Positions 38,040-48,134 of a DNA stretch of 64,000 bases are shown here, piece after piece. The position numbers and the translations under genes are program-made. Position 1 is the first letter of the stretch; each line of letters begins with the position of its first letter. A model generated the notes under the pieces. It was not told the DNA's origin. It did no database searches and saw only the letters and a program-made list of their open reading frames with translations. The stretch is taken from NCBI GenBank assembly GCA_020740775.1, contig JAHEWK010000008.1:2852001-2916000 (forward strand). Reading direction: 5' to 3'. Source of the DNA: Ilyonectria destructans. Lineage: Eukaryota > Ascomycota > Sordariomycetes > Hypocreales > Nectriaceae.

Positions 38040-38115
38040 TTTTTTATTTTTACTGTTAAGCTTCTAGTTCCCCCCCTGGGTATATGTGTACTAAGGCATC
38101 CTAACCTCTCAATAA
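38040..38115 (+). repeat. copy B of the approximately 70-bp repeat
   Basis: Contains AGCTTCTAGTTCCCCCCCTG, then GGTATATGTGTACTAAGGCA and CCTAACCTCT. It is inverted relative to copy A at 34.6 kb. A 13-bp piece, TGTGTACTAAGGC, recurs near 44583. Confidence 0.75.
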
Positions 38116-38327
38116 CAGCTTTTAATATTAATATTCCTCTTCAGTTTAAAAGTAACCTATAGATTAGACCCCTCGAAATTTTTATCGGCAATACAGATAC
38201 CGTAGTTACTGTGCCTCCGAGCATATTGGAGAAGGTTGTTATAGTATACGAGGAACGAGCTGTGATAGACCCCTAACATTTGCAGCTCTGCGGGACGGGA
38301 TGGGCATGGGTGACGCCATAAGGAAAT

Positions 38328-38432
38328 TTCGGAAGTAGCCGACCCTGTGGTTTGGCTAGGATACGACTTTAGCATTATTACTCCGTCTTCCGGATGTGGC
38401 CGATCTTCTTTGATGCGGTTCGGAAGTGCCCG
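38328..38432 (+). promoter_or_regulatory. three TTCGGAAGT/CCG-type motifs upstream of the PrpF-type gene
   Basis: TTCGGAAGTAGCCG (38328-38341), TTCCGGATGTGGCCG (38388-38402) and TTCGGAAGTGCCCG (38419-38432) lie 140-245 bp before the ATG. CGG and CCG half-sites are the usual recognition triplets of Zn2Cys6 regulators. A near copy lies in the aconitase/carrier promoter. Confidence 0.5.
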
Positions 38433-38570
38433 CCCGGCTCATGCCGTTGATCTTCTTCTTCGACTCACTTAAAATCACTCATAGGCTTCATCTTTGCTAT
38501 GGCGTGAATAAGGCGTCTGTAGCGTGGGTTTCTTTCCGATATAGAGCGCCTGCTTTTGCTTGCTGCAACG

Positions 38571-39761
38571 ATGTCGTCACTACGAGCACTATCCCTCCAG
38601 AATGCAGGCGCTAAACTGTGTCTCCGCCATACTCACAGAACAGTAATCAGCACACGCTCTGTGGCAACCCTCACAAAGCAAAACAGTCTTCCGGCTGCGT
38701 ATTACCGTGGAGGGACGTCACGCGCCATCTTTTTCCATGACAAAGATCTACCGGCCGACCGTTCCAAGTGGGATTCCATCTTTCTAGGAAGCATTGGAAG
38801 CCCGGACCCGTACGGACGCCAACTCGATGGCATGGGCGGTGGCATTTCCAGCCTTTCCAAAGTCTGCATTGTCGGGAAGAGTGATCGCTCGGATGCCGAC
38901 GTCGACTATACGTTTGTTTCTCTCGGGATTAAACACGAAAATGTAGACGTCTCCAGCAACTGTGGCAACATGTCTGCAGCCGTCGGGCCATATGCCATCG
39001 ACACTGGCTTGGTATCTGCACCGCGAGGCGCCGAGACCGCTGCTGTCCGCATACACAACACAAATACGGGCAAAATTATTGAAGCTAGCTTTCCCGTGGT
39101 GGATGGCGAAGCAATGGTTTACGGTGGTTTTGCCATGGACGGTGTTGCTGGGACTGCTGCAAAGGTTGAGCTCAAGTTTCTAGACCCCGCGGGTTCGAAG
39201 ACCGGAAAGCTGTTCCCCACGGATGCTGTGACGGAAGAAATCGACGGTGTTCGCACAACATGCATTGATGCAGGGAACCCTTGCTGCTTTCTGCCAGCGG
39301 CAGATCTCGGCATTGATGGCACCATTACTCCTCAGCAGATTGAAGATCACCCAACCTTGGGCGCTAAGCTGGAAGCCATCCGTCGCAAAGCCGGAGTCAA
39401 GATGGGAATCGCAAAGACGGAGAGCGCTGTACCCGGCAGTGTTCCCAAGATCGCAATTGTGTCCACACCTAGAGACGCAAGCAAAAACACTCTCGTCATT
39501 CGGGCCATGTCTGTCGGGCAACCTCACAAAGCGGTCCCCGTTACCGTCGCCTTGGCTGGGGCGTCAGCGGCAAATGTTAGCGGAACTGTCGTTGCTGGCT
39601 GCCTCGCCGGGGGCTCTCTTGTCGGTCCGGAGGTCACAGTCAACCATGCTAGTGGGAGCCTCGTTGTAGCCGCCGACTTTGATACCACCGGAATGCTGCG
39701 GTCAGCGACGGTATTCCGAACAGCGAGAAGACTGATGGAGGGAAGGGTGTTTTGGAAGTAG
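38571..39761 (+). CDS. PrpF-family isomerase (aconitate / 2-methylaconitate type), mitochondrial presequence
   Basis: Single exon, ATG at 38571 with A at -3; 396 residues, the usual PrpF length plus a leader. Residues 1-35 are rich in Arg, Ser, Leu and Ala without acidic residues (SSLRALSLQNAGAKLCLRHT), a typical mitochondrial presequence. Family motifs follow: AAYYRGGTSRAIFF, DGMGGGISSLSKV, SSNCGNMSAAVGPYAID and DAGNPCCFLPAADLGI, covering the two pseudo-symmetric diaminopimelate-epimerase-like halves. PrpF in bacteria isomerises the product of AcnD in the methylcitrate cycle, and the Ustilago homologue Adi1 converts cis- to trans-aconitate. Which substrate applies here is inferred from the neighbouring aconitase, whose stop faces this gene 500 bp away. 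Confidence 0.9.
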   Translation: MSSLRALSLQNAGAKLCLRHTHRTVISTRSVATLTKQNSLPAAYYRGGTSRAIFFHDKDLPADRSKWDSIFLGSIGSPDPYGRQLDGMGGGISSLSKVCIVGKSDRSDADVDYTFVSLGIKHENVDVSSNCGNMSAAVGPYAIDTGLVSAPRGAETAAVRIHNTNTGKIIEASFPVVDGEAMVYGGFAMDGVAGTAAKVELKFLDPAGSKTGKLFPTDAVTEEIDGVRTTCIDAGNPCCFLPAADLGIDGTITPQQIEDHPTLGAKLEAIRRKAGVKMGIAKTESAVPGSVPKIAIVSTPRDASKNTLVIRAMSVGQPHKAVPVTVALAGASAANVSGTVVAGCLAGGSLVGPEVTVNHASGSLVVAADFDTTGMLRSATVFRTARRLMEGRVFWK

Positions 39762-40264
39762 AGCGCCTAATATAACGCTCACGATTGCGCCAATATGTCG
39801 TTACATGTGGCCTTCATGGGGTTTTAGCGTTTTAGTGATAGCATATAGTACTAAAAATATTTGTTTTTCGCGTTTTGAATATAGTATGGCTTGTCCGAGT
39901 GATGCAGCAATCAGCGTATGACTGCATGCCTACGCTGCGAGCGTTTCCGCACGGCATCCGACATCTGTGCCACAATCGGTGGCGACAGAGGGAGCAAGGA
40001 TCACGATTCATCTCGTCTTACCCCTGCCAGCTAACTCTATATCAGTCGGACAATTCATATTGGGATTATGCCTTGTTTACCCCGCCAATATTGGTGGAAA
40101 TATCCTGCCGAATCTAGTATAGCTTACAGTATGTCGGGTACGAGCCGGCAAACAGCTTTAACTCCGCAATCGTAAGGTTCTTTTATAACTGTATTTACTA
40201 CATACTGACATATATATGCGCTCTTGACATTGTAAATATATTGCGCTCTGTAAGCGCCTCATTA
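39762..40264. other. convergent 3' intergenic region
   Basis: Between the stops of the PrpF-type and aconitase genes. No gene seen. Confidence 0.5.
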
Positions 40265-42846
40265 TCAGTTTCCAGTCCCTATTTCTCCACCATTCTTACG
40301 CTCTGCCATGAGATTCAAAGCACTTCCAGACTTAAAATATTCAATCTGCTCCTGGGTCATAGTGTGGCTGACTTCTGTATCCCACGTATTACTGTCGGCA
40401 GTGGAGGTAACTCTGAGTATGAGGTTCTTCCCTACAGCAACATCCTTCAACCCAATTACGCTGATTCGATCTGATGACTGGATTCGATCGTAATCATCTT
40501 CGCGAGTAAACATTAGTGCCAGCAATCCTTGCTTCTTCAAATTGGTTTCGTGGATACGAGCAAAGCTTTTGGCGATGATGGAAACACAGCCAAGATATCG
40601 CGGCTGAAGAGCTGCGTGTTCTCGCGAACTTCCTTCGCCGTAGTTATGATCACCAATAACCACCCACGGCTGGGACAGTTCTCGATATCTCTTCGCAGTT
40701 GCGGGAACGTCGCCCTCTTCGCCTGTAAGCCAGTTTCGTACGTTGTTAACCTTGCCGTTCTCTGCGTTCACCGCACCAATAAGTGTGTTATTAGAGATGT
40801 TCTCCAGATGGCCTCTGTATCGGAACCAAGACCCCGCAGGAGTGATATGGTCCGTCGTGCATTTCCCTTTAGCTTTGATTAGAATCACGCAATTCTCGGG
40901 GTCCGAGCCGGGCCAGCGTGGAAACGGTACGAGACGTTGCAGACGTTCCGAGGTGTCAGAGATTTGGATCTCCACGCCTTCACGACCGCTTGATGGCGGG
41001 CTTGTATAGACGTGGTCTGTGTTTGCGTATCCATTGGATGGTAGCGAATCTCCTACCGGTGGCTGGAACTTGAACTCTTTGCCACTAGGTGTCACTAGAC
41101 TATCCTTGGTAGGATCAAAAGCAAGGTCGTCTGAGAAGATTTTGGCCATTACGATTTCCGGCGATGCGAGGAAAATGTTGGTGGCAGGGTTTCCGTCAAC
41201 CCGCCCAGTAAAATTTCGGTTGTAAGAGGTGATAATGGAATTTTCAATCCCCTGTTGCACGTGTCAATGGATGAATTTTCATTGACGACCATTATAAGCG
41301 AATATACCTTCTTCATGTCTTGTCGATCCCATGAGCCGGCGCAGGGTCCACTGTCGATTTATTAGTCTCTTGATATTTGAGGCGAGATGAAGCAGAAAGG
41401 TTTACCAGGCGTTGGTGAGCAGAGTACTTTGCAGTTGTTTAAATGTGTCAAGAGCACCACTACCTTGGAGCGTCTGCCTTGTTTGTTCACTGCCCGGTGA
41501 AAGCAGCAGAGGCATCTTCGGACGCAAACCAGCATCCAATGCCTGCTTCGCAACCGCCGCCGCTTTGGTCATATCCTCAAAGGAAGAGTTTGTGCAGGAC
41601 CCGATGAGACCGGCGGTCAAATTTCTCGGCCATGATTCGTGTAATACAGTTTCCGTAAACTTACTCATGGGGGTGGAAAGGTCAGGTGTGAATGGTCCGT
41701 TTATCCGAGGTTCCAAGGATGATAAGTCAATCTCTACCACTCGATCATACTCAACCTGTTCATCGGCGCGGAGCTCATAAGAAGCGAAACGAACGGCATG
41801 CGCGATATCGTGCCGGTTGGTTGCCTCCAGGTATCGCCCCATGGCCTCCGAGAATGGGAAGATCGAGGTTGTGGCGCCAGTTTCAGCTCCCATATTAGTG
41901 ACAGTTGCCATGCCCGTTGCTGATAAGGTTTCCGTTCCAGGTCCAAAGAACTCGAGAATGGAACCGGTTCCACCCTTGACAGTCAAGATGCCGACAAGAT
42001 GGTTGATGATGTCTATTTTTATTAGATATTTTCTAGTAAATGAAGGTGTCAACTCACCCTTTGGCGTAGCCCATCCAGAAAGTTTCCCGCTCAGTCGAAT
42101 TCCAATGATTTTAGGCGCCGTCAACTCAAAATGTAGGCCCGCCATTACATCGACAGCATCAGCGCCTCCCACACCAACAGCAATCATGCCCATTCCGCCG
42201 GCATTGGGTGTGTGTGAATCAGTTCCGACCATGAGGCCTCCTGGAAAAGCGTAGTTCTCCAGCACAGTTTGATGAATGATGCCTGCACCAGGTTTCCAGA
42301 ACCCCATGTTGAAGCGCTTGGCCGCACTTGACATGAAGTCATATACCTCCCTATGCGTACCTAGAGCCTTGGGTAAGTCTTTTTCTTGACCATCCTTTGA
42401 CACGATTAGGTGATCACAGTGAATCGTCGTGGGAACTGCCGTAGAGTCGAGTCCAGCAGACATGAACTGAATGAGAGCCATCTGAGCAGTTGCATCTTGA
42501 CAGGCAATGCGTCGCGGTCTCAACTTGAGATGAGTCTTTCCACGCACAAAAGATTCCTCTCCAAGATTATCTGCGTGGGCAAACAGAATCTTCTCAGCAT
42601 ATGACAGAGGCCGTCGGAGGCTATCTGGGGTCAGCAGATGTTCACAAGGGTGCCCTTGTGTGCAGTGGCGTACATGTTACGGCTCGCTTCAATCTTCCGA
42701 ACCAGATCAGCATAATCAATGGTGTGATTCGGTTCAAATCGACTCAAATTCGCCGAGAAGGATGCCTCACTAGACGTCGCGAGCCGTCGAGTGTGTGGGC
42801 CCAGAGCCCGAGCCCGAGCCAACTGCAAAATGGGTCTGAAAGTCAT
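40265..42846 (-). CDS. mitochondrial aconitase paralogue
   Basis: Five exons: 42681-42846, 42058-42624, 41406-42012, 41308-41350 and 40265-41251. Together they keep frame and give 789 residues, normal for mitochondrial aconitase. The presequence is Arg-rich (RPILQLARARALGPHTRRLA). Active-site strings are intact: QDATAQMAL, GTDSHTPNAGG, TSYNRNFTGRVDGNPAT and YGEGSSREHAAL. The [4Fe-4S] ligands are present: one Cys in GSCTNSS and two in NACGPCAGSWDR, the latter formed by splicing the 43-nt exon. The usual sequence after CGPC is IGQWDR, so this copy differs next to the cluster. Reaction: citrate, cis-aconitate and isocitrate interconversion. A gene beside a PrpF-type isomerase and carrier is more likely a pathway paralogue than the housekeeping TCA enzyme. 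Confidence 0.92.
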
Positions 42847-43162
42847 TGCGACGAGTTAATGGGCAAGGAAGAGAATCACATGGAAAGGGCAAATCCAGTT
42901 TTTAAATATCCAAGATTACAGTCATCAAATGTCTGATTCGCTCTGAGGTCTTTTTTCGGAGGTGCCGGTGCTTCGGCTGCATCCGACGCGGTATCGGATT
43001 GATCCGAAAAGTCGGGAGATTTCGCCCAATGTTGAATCACGAGTGTTGGGGCAGAGATTAATTATTTGGAAAGCCTGCTCTCATTAAAAGGGCATCCTTT
43101 TCACAGTACTGTTCCTATACTCTTCATACATTCAGTGTTCTAAGTTCAATACAAGCATCAGA
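42847..43162. promoter_or_regulatory. divergent promoter shared by aconitase and carrier genes
   Basis: 316 bp separate the two opposing ATGs. Contains TTCGGAGGTGCCGG (42955-42968), similar to the PrpF-promoter motifs, and an inverted pair TCCGA (42982-42986) / TCGGA (42994-42998) with a 7-bp spacer, followed by another TCCGA at 43003-43007. This is the form expected for a Zn2Cys6 dimer site. Confidence 0.55.
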
Positions 43163-44378
43163 ATGGCTCTGGCAACGACGCATGCGTCTCCCATCGTGGA
43201 GCACAAGAAACGAAAAACCCCCTGGTCAAATCTCGCAGTCGGTGCTTGCATGAACATCTTTCAAGGTTCGTAAAATAAACTGCACTTTCTACATGGTTCG
43301 CGTCTGACTTTTGCAGTGACTTCTTTGGGACAACCTATGGAAGTATTAAAAACACACGTTCGTAGTGCTAAAGATTTTTTTTTTTTTTTTTTACATTAAT
43401 ACTCACTCCTCTAAGGTCGCCGCCAATAGGGGCGATTCTCTTGCTGATTCTGTGCGGAAAACATGGGGTCGGGGTGGTTTCCGTGGATTCTACCAGGGCC
43501 TCATACCATGGGTTTGTACCTTCCCCCATTGCCGCCGCGCTTTCTAAGGCTAATAAGTACTCAGGCTTGGATAGAAGCGTCAACAAAGGGCGCGATTCTT
43601 ATCTTAACGTCTACAGAAGTTGAGTACTACGCTCAAAAGCATCTTCACGCGAGCAACGCCGTCGCAGGAGTCTTCGGTGGTGTCGCAGGAGGTGTTGCCC
43701 AAGCATATCTCACAATGGGTAAGATTGAAGCTTATCACACATCCACATTTTATGCTAACCCAGTCTTCAGGCATGACAACTTGTATGAAAACGATTGAGG
43801 TAACGAGAAATAAGATTGCCAAAGCCGGAGCTCGCGTTCCCGGAACGATGGAGACTTTTGTAAACATTATTCGAGAAAAAGGCATACGTGGCGTTAACCG
43901 CGGCGTCAATGCTGTTGCGCTTCGACAGCTGACAGGATGGTCCTCTCGAATCGGAATATCAAGATTTGCCGAAGGCCAAATTCGATCTCTGAAGGGAAAA
44001 TCTTCAACTGAGCGACTGACTCTGGGTGAGAAGATTTGCGCCTCAACGTTTGGCGGCGCTTTGAGCTGCTGGAATCAGCCATTTGAAGTGAGTCTTGCTC
44101 GAAGAGTACTTTATGTTTGCAACTAATCTTTGATATCAACTTAGGTAATACGCATCGAGATGCAGTCATTGAAGGCAGATCCAACACGCCCGGCGGAGGC
44201 TACCATAGTGTCAACAACCAGGTACATTTTCCAGTCCTCTGGTCCCATGGGTTTCTTCCGTGGAGTTGTTCCGCGGATAGGAGTCGCTGTATGGGCGACG
44301 ATCTGTATGGTTGGGTTTGGAGATATAGTGAAAGAGGCAGTCGCTATACGTCTTCACTATAGATCCCAGGAGAAATAA
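43163..44378 (+). CDS. mitochondrial carrier, citrate/oxoglutarate (YHM2/MttA-like) type
   Basis: Six short introns; the product has about 295 residues and three carrier repeats. The sequence after splicing reads GQPMEVLKTHVAANRGDSL, then [54 protein letters not shown] and a final FFRGVVPRIGVAVWA. The P-x-[DE]-x-x-[KR] signature is present in variant form (PMEVLK, TIEVTR, PFEVIR). The WNQP-EVIR-EMQS string is what I recall for the YHM2 citrate/oxoglutarate carrier subgroup; the itaconate-cluster carriers MttA and Mtt1 are functionally related. Probable role: exchange of tricarboxylates across the mitochondrial inner membrane. A poly-T run near 43376-43392 falls inside an intron. Divergent from the aconitase gene. 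Confidence 0.88.
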
Positions 44379-45203
44379 AGATGTAATAGTGACAAGCATC
44401 GGGTATCCACATAACGGAGGAGATCTTGTCTATAAGGACAAGCTTGTTCAAGGCTGGGCCTATTATTAGATTTTACCCCTGGATTCAGAGGCGCAATGCA
44501 GCCTGCTTCCTTCGAGAGTCTTCCGACTTACAACACTTATTAAAATGTACTAGAGGCAAGGTGCTTCTTCCACTCGTTATTGTGTACTAAGGCATAGCCG
44601 TTTGGGGCGGTTAGCTATTGAGCCTTAGCACTGCGGCGAGAATGTGGAGCTCGTAGTCGTATCATGCCACACCAGGGGGGAATCCCTGCTGTACCTCAAT
44701 GCGGCTAGAATATGCGCCAACTCGTTCAGTTGATGATATCGTTCAATTCTCGTTCCCCTCTCGTTTCTCCCGCGTTCCACGTTGTTTCTTGCTGCCCTCC
44801 TTGACCCTTCCCCTTAACTTCATCCCCACCACCGGCCAAAACATCATGCTCCCTGAGCTAAGTCCAGTTTGCTATCATCAAGTAGATGTTGTATTTGACC
44901 GGAAATTTCAACAACCGTTCCTCTACCAAGCGCGGGCACGTCTGTCAGTCCAAGCGTTCAGAACGTCCAAGCATCATAGCTAGTTCAAACTGCAGTCTCA
45001 AGCGTTTAACAAGCCCCACTCTCGCTCCCTCAACCTCGTTTAGTAGACTCTGCTCGTTTATGCTCGTTTATTACGCTTTGACAAAAATGGTTAGCCCCTG
45101 ACGACTAACTTATTGAGACACATCCCTAACACTTTTTCCATCCCATTTCCTCGTTTATTACTCCTCCGTACGCTTGAGCGAGCAAACTCGCATCAATCGC
45201 TAC
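44379..45203. other. intergenic, no gene seen
   Basis: Contains a 13-bp match to the 34.6/38.0 kb repeat (TGTGTACTAAGGC near 44583) and pyrimidine-rich CTCGTT-type stretches before the regulator gene (44750-45080). Confidence 0.45.
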
Positions 45204-46619
45204 ATGGACACGACTCCCTCCCGATCCCCCGCGACCGTATCGGCGGGTTCAAGGTCCTCACTTAAACGACGCAAGCCGCACAGAAAATCAAGGACTGGCT
45301 GCGTTGACTGCCGGAGACGCCGGGTCAAGGTACGTCATGCTCATTACTGCCCGCTCGGTCGGCCTTGGACATCAGCGCTAACGAACTCGACGTAGTGTGA
45401 TGAGGAACGACCGGCTTGCCGAGCATGCTCGAGACGTGATATCGACTGTCAGTATTCGATTGAGGCTCAGGCGACTGTTACTCTCAATCATCATGCCGCA
45501 AACGACGAACAAGAAGACCAACGTTCGCCTTGTGGGTCTGCGTCTGCATCGAATCACACTGTCCCACTGGGCCCTCCAGCACCTCGTTCTGCATCGGTAG
45601 AGACGCCAGCCACTGTCTCTACATCCTTGTCCGACGCCGTCGAGGTCTTTCCCACGTCTTCTGAAAGTTTTAGCCTGAACGACTTGGGCTTGCTTCATCA
45701 TTGGACAGTGTGTACAAGCGTGGATATCTTCCGAGCTCCTGACACGAACGACATTTGGCAAACCTTCTTTCCTCAGATTGGACTCCAGTACCCATTTGTA
45801 ATACATGCCATCCTGGGCCTGGCTGCGTTACACGTCGGTCATATCGACGGGTCAAAGAGAACTGCCAGTATCACGGAAGCTACGAACCACCACAACCAAG
45901 CTCTATATGGCTTTCAGAACGCGATCAATTGTGTAAGCCAGGAGAATAGCGAAGCATTACTCACATGGTCGTTGTTAAACGTGTTATACGTTTTTGCAAT
46001 ATCCAACCCGCTTCATAATATTCAATACGATGCGTCCCCGCACTCTCGCACTGATCGACTGCTTGGCGTTGAGTGGATTCCAATGATGCGAGGTATAGAT
46101 GCTGTGCTACAACCCACTCACAATTATCTGCATTTCGGCCGATTCAGTATGATTATGAGCGTCGGTAACTGGTTTGAGTTGGATCCAAAGCAAGAATGCT
46201 CCGATTCAGAGGATGGGCATTTCTGCAGAACACGGGAGGCCTGGAAAAGCTCCAACGATGGCGACACCTATGACGAAGTTCTCCATATGCTAAGGAAGTG
46301 CCGTTTATATTCACGGCAGTTCCGCTCAATGGATGCCAAAGACCTGGAACAATGGGGATATAATCGAAGCTGGTCAGCGCCCTTGATGTTTATTCACTTT
46401 GCTCCCGAATCATACTTCACGTTGCTACATCAACGGCAGCCGCCTGCTTTGGTTCTTTTTGCATTCTTTGGCGCGCTTTTGCATGGAATAAATGACTACT
46501 GGTTCTTGGAGGGTTGGGGAAAAGCAATCGTGGAGGTAATTAGGGACCTGTTGGGAAGTTATTGGAAACCATGGATATCGTGGCCGCTGCAGATAGTGGG
46601 AACTTCCACAACGGAATAG
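45204..46619 (+). CDS. Zn2Cys6 transcription factor, first of a paralogous pair
   Basis: Two exons: 45204-45329 and 45396-46619, giving 449 residues. The splice completes the binuclear zinc cluster: C-x2-C-x6-C-x6-C-x2-C-x6-C (GCVDCRRRRVK, then CDEERPACRACSRRDIDC), preceded by a basic KRRKPHRKSR stretch. The intron position inside the zinc cluster is common in fungal regulators. The C-terminal half has the fungal regulator middle-homology layout (LGLLHHWT, FPQIGLQYPFVIHAILGLAALH) and ends in QRQPPALVLFAFFGALLH, DYWFLEGWGKAIV. It resembles sterol-uptake-regulator-type fungal factors in overall organisation. Position beside the aconitase-carrier pair suggests, but does not prove, local control. 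Confidence 0.9.
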
Positions 46620-46804
46620 GATGTTCACATCCGAACTATGAACAAGTATAGCTAGTCTCTTTTTTTAACGCCTAGCTGGAAACTTGTTCAAGTAGTGTTG
46701 CGACTGTACGTGACCAACAAAGAAACATCTGTCCTTGTAACCTATTCGTTGTTTCCAAGAATATCCCCAGTCCCTGCTCTCATCCAACGCTTTAGTTGCT
46801 GAAT

Positions 46805-48134
46805 TCAACTCATAGTCGCCCAAGGGACCCAGCCTATCGCGACTGTTTCTCGACACCAGTCCGTGTATGGCGCCCAGTAGTCACCCAGAACATCATCAAC
46901 CGCCGACACTATCGACGTCGCCCATCCTTCCATGAACCAAGAGTCATTGTAAGCAGATAACAACGCACCGAAGAACGAATACAAAATAAGAGCGGGCGGT
47001 TGGCGTTGGTAGAGCTTGTCGACGTATGCGTCCGAAACGAAATGCAGAAAAATGAGTGGACTAACCCATTTATTGAAGCCGTGAGCTTCCAGTTGACTAT
47101 CACTCCCGTCCCGAAAACGAATCATATAGCAATGACAGCGCCTAAGAAGAGTGAGTGTAGAGTCATACATTTCCATGTCCGAGGTACTGCTGTTTTCGTA
47201 AGATCCCTGAATGCGAAGAAAGCAATCATCTCCAGCAACCGACTCAAGACCCGGGTCAATCTCCTCGAGAGGTATAATGTTCAACCACCTTTCATAAACT
47301 TGCTTGTTGGCAGGCCTTGCCGCCGCTTGGACGCTGCGGATCGAATACATCCATTCGAGGCCAAGAGCACAGGAAGTCCGGGGTACTGTTCCGGTATGCT
47401 GAGATAATGGGCCGAAAGTAGCGAAATAATAGATGATGTTGAAAGTTGAGAAGGCGGCAAGAGCATCGTTGCAGTCTCCAATTGATTCCTCGCTGGCTTC
47501 ATGAAATTCCTTCAGTCCAAGGTGATAGTAGGAAGCAGCCGTGGACATGTGGAGCTCCTTTTTGCACGGGTCTAAAGAAGCGAAGTGCAGACTGGCCAGA
47601 CTCAGAATGCCATACATGACAAAGGGGTGCTCAAGTCCAAGCTCGGGTAATCTAACACTCCAGGAACTATCAACGACAGGATACTGGAAAATAGTGCGGC
47701 TCGTCTTCAAAATCCAGTGATGCAAGAGGCCGAGATCATGCAGGTCGAACTCGTCCGCCGGGTGGTAAGGTCGTTGCGGCGAAGAAGCACCCGAAGAGTT
47801 AGAGATGCAGCTCAAAAGAGAACTAGGAGATGTTCCATATGCTGTCTGTGTAGAACTCCCCATGGTTGTAACCGAAGAATTCCGTGGCAGTTGTAACGAA
47901 TGAGCTTGCTGGCGATAGATGCAGCGAAGGCTTCGAATGACACAAGCCCGGCAATTGGGCTTTTCTTCCCCACACTGAACACTCTTGATTGTTAGTGAGG
48001 TGGTTATGACAGGATTTTCTGTTCCTCTATCGGCTGAGAATATAAGAGGTCATTGAACTGACCTTTATATGACGCTTCTTGCATTCAAGACATCCGCCTC
48101 TGGACTTTGTGTGATGCTGACGTTGCATAACCAT
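46805..48134 (-). CDS. Zn2Cys6 transcription factor, second of a paralogous pair
   Basis: Two exons: 48063-48134 and 46805-47974, giving 413 residues. Zinc cluster: GCLECKKRHIK, then after the intron CGEEKPNCRACVIRSLRC, with C-x2-C-x6-C-x6-C-x2-C-x6-C spacing. The intron is at the same place as in the neighbouring factor. The body shares FDLHDLGLLHHWI, PELGLEHPFVMYGILSLASLH and QRQPPALILYSFFGALLS, DSWFMEGWATSIV with it, so the two are diverged duplicates in tail-to-tail orientation only 185 bp apart. TCGGAAGACCGAG at 48237-48249 in its own promoter is an imperfect relative of the cluster motif. Confidence 0.9.

Larger units (their letters stand above)
36417..38570. other. repeat-rich intergenic region and PrpF-type gene promoter
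   Basis: No intact gene. It holds an AT-rich TpA-rich block (about 37620-37740), a 180-bp inverted-repeat element (37766-37947), repeat copy B (38040-38115), and the PrpF promoter with three TTC-GGA-GT-CCG motifs. Confidence 0.6.

Noticed and set aside
42625..42680. Premature stop in the aconitase N-terminal exon
   Set aside because: The stop lies in a 56-nt intron with GTAACA donor, CTGAC branch site and CAG acceptor; splicing gives the expected family sequence.
38571..44378. A classical itaconate cluster
   Set aside because: Neither a CadA/MmgE-PrpD-type nor a Tad1-type decarboxylase is visible within the window, so itaconate as product is not supported.
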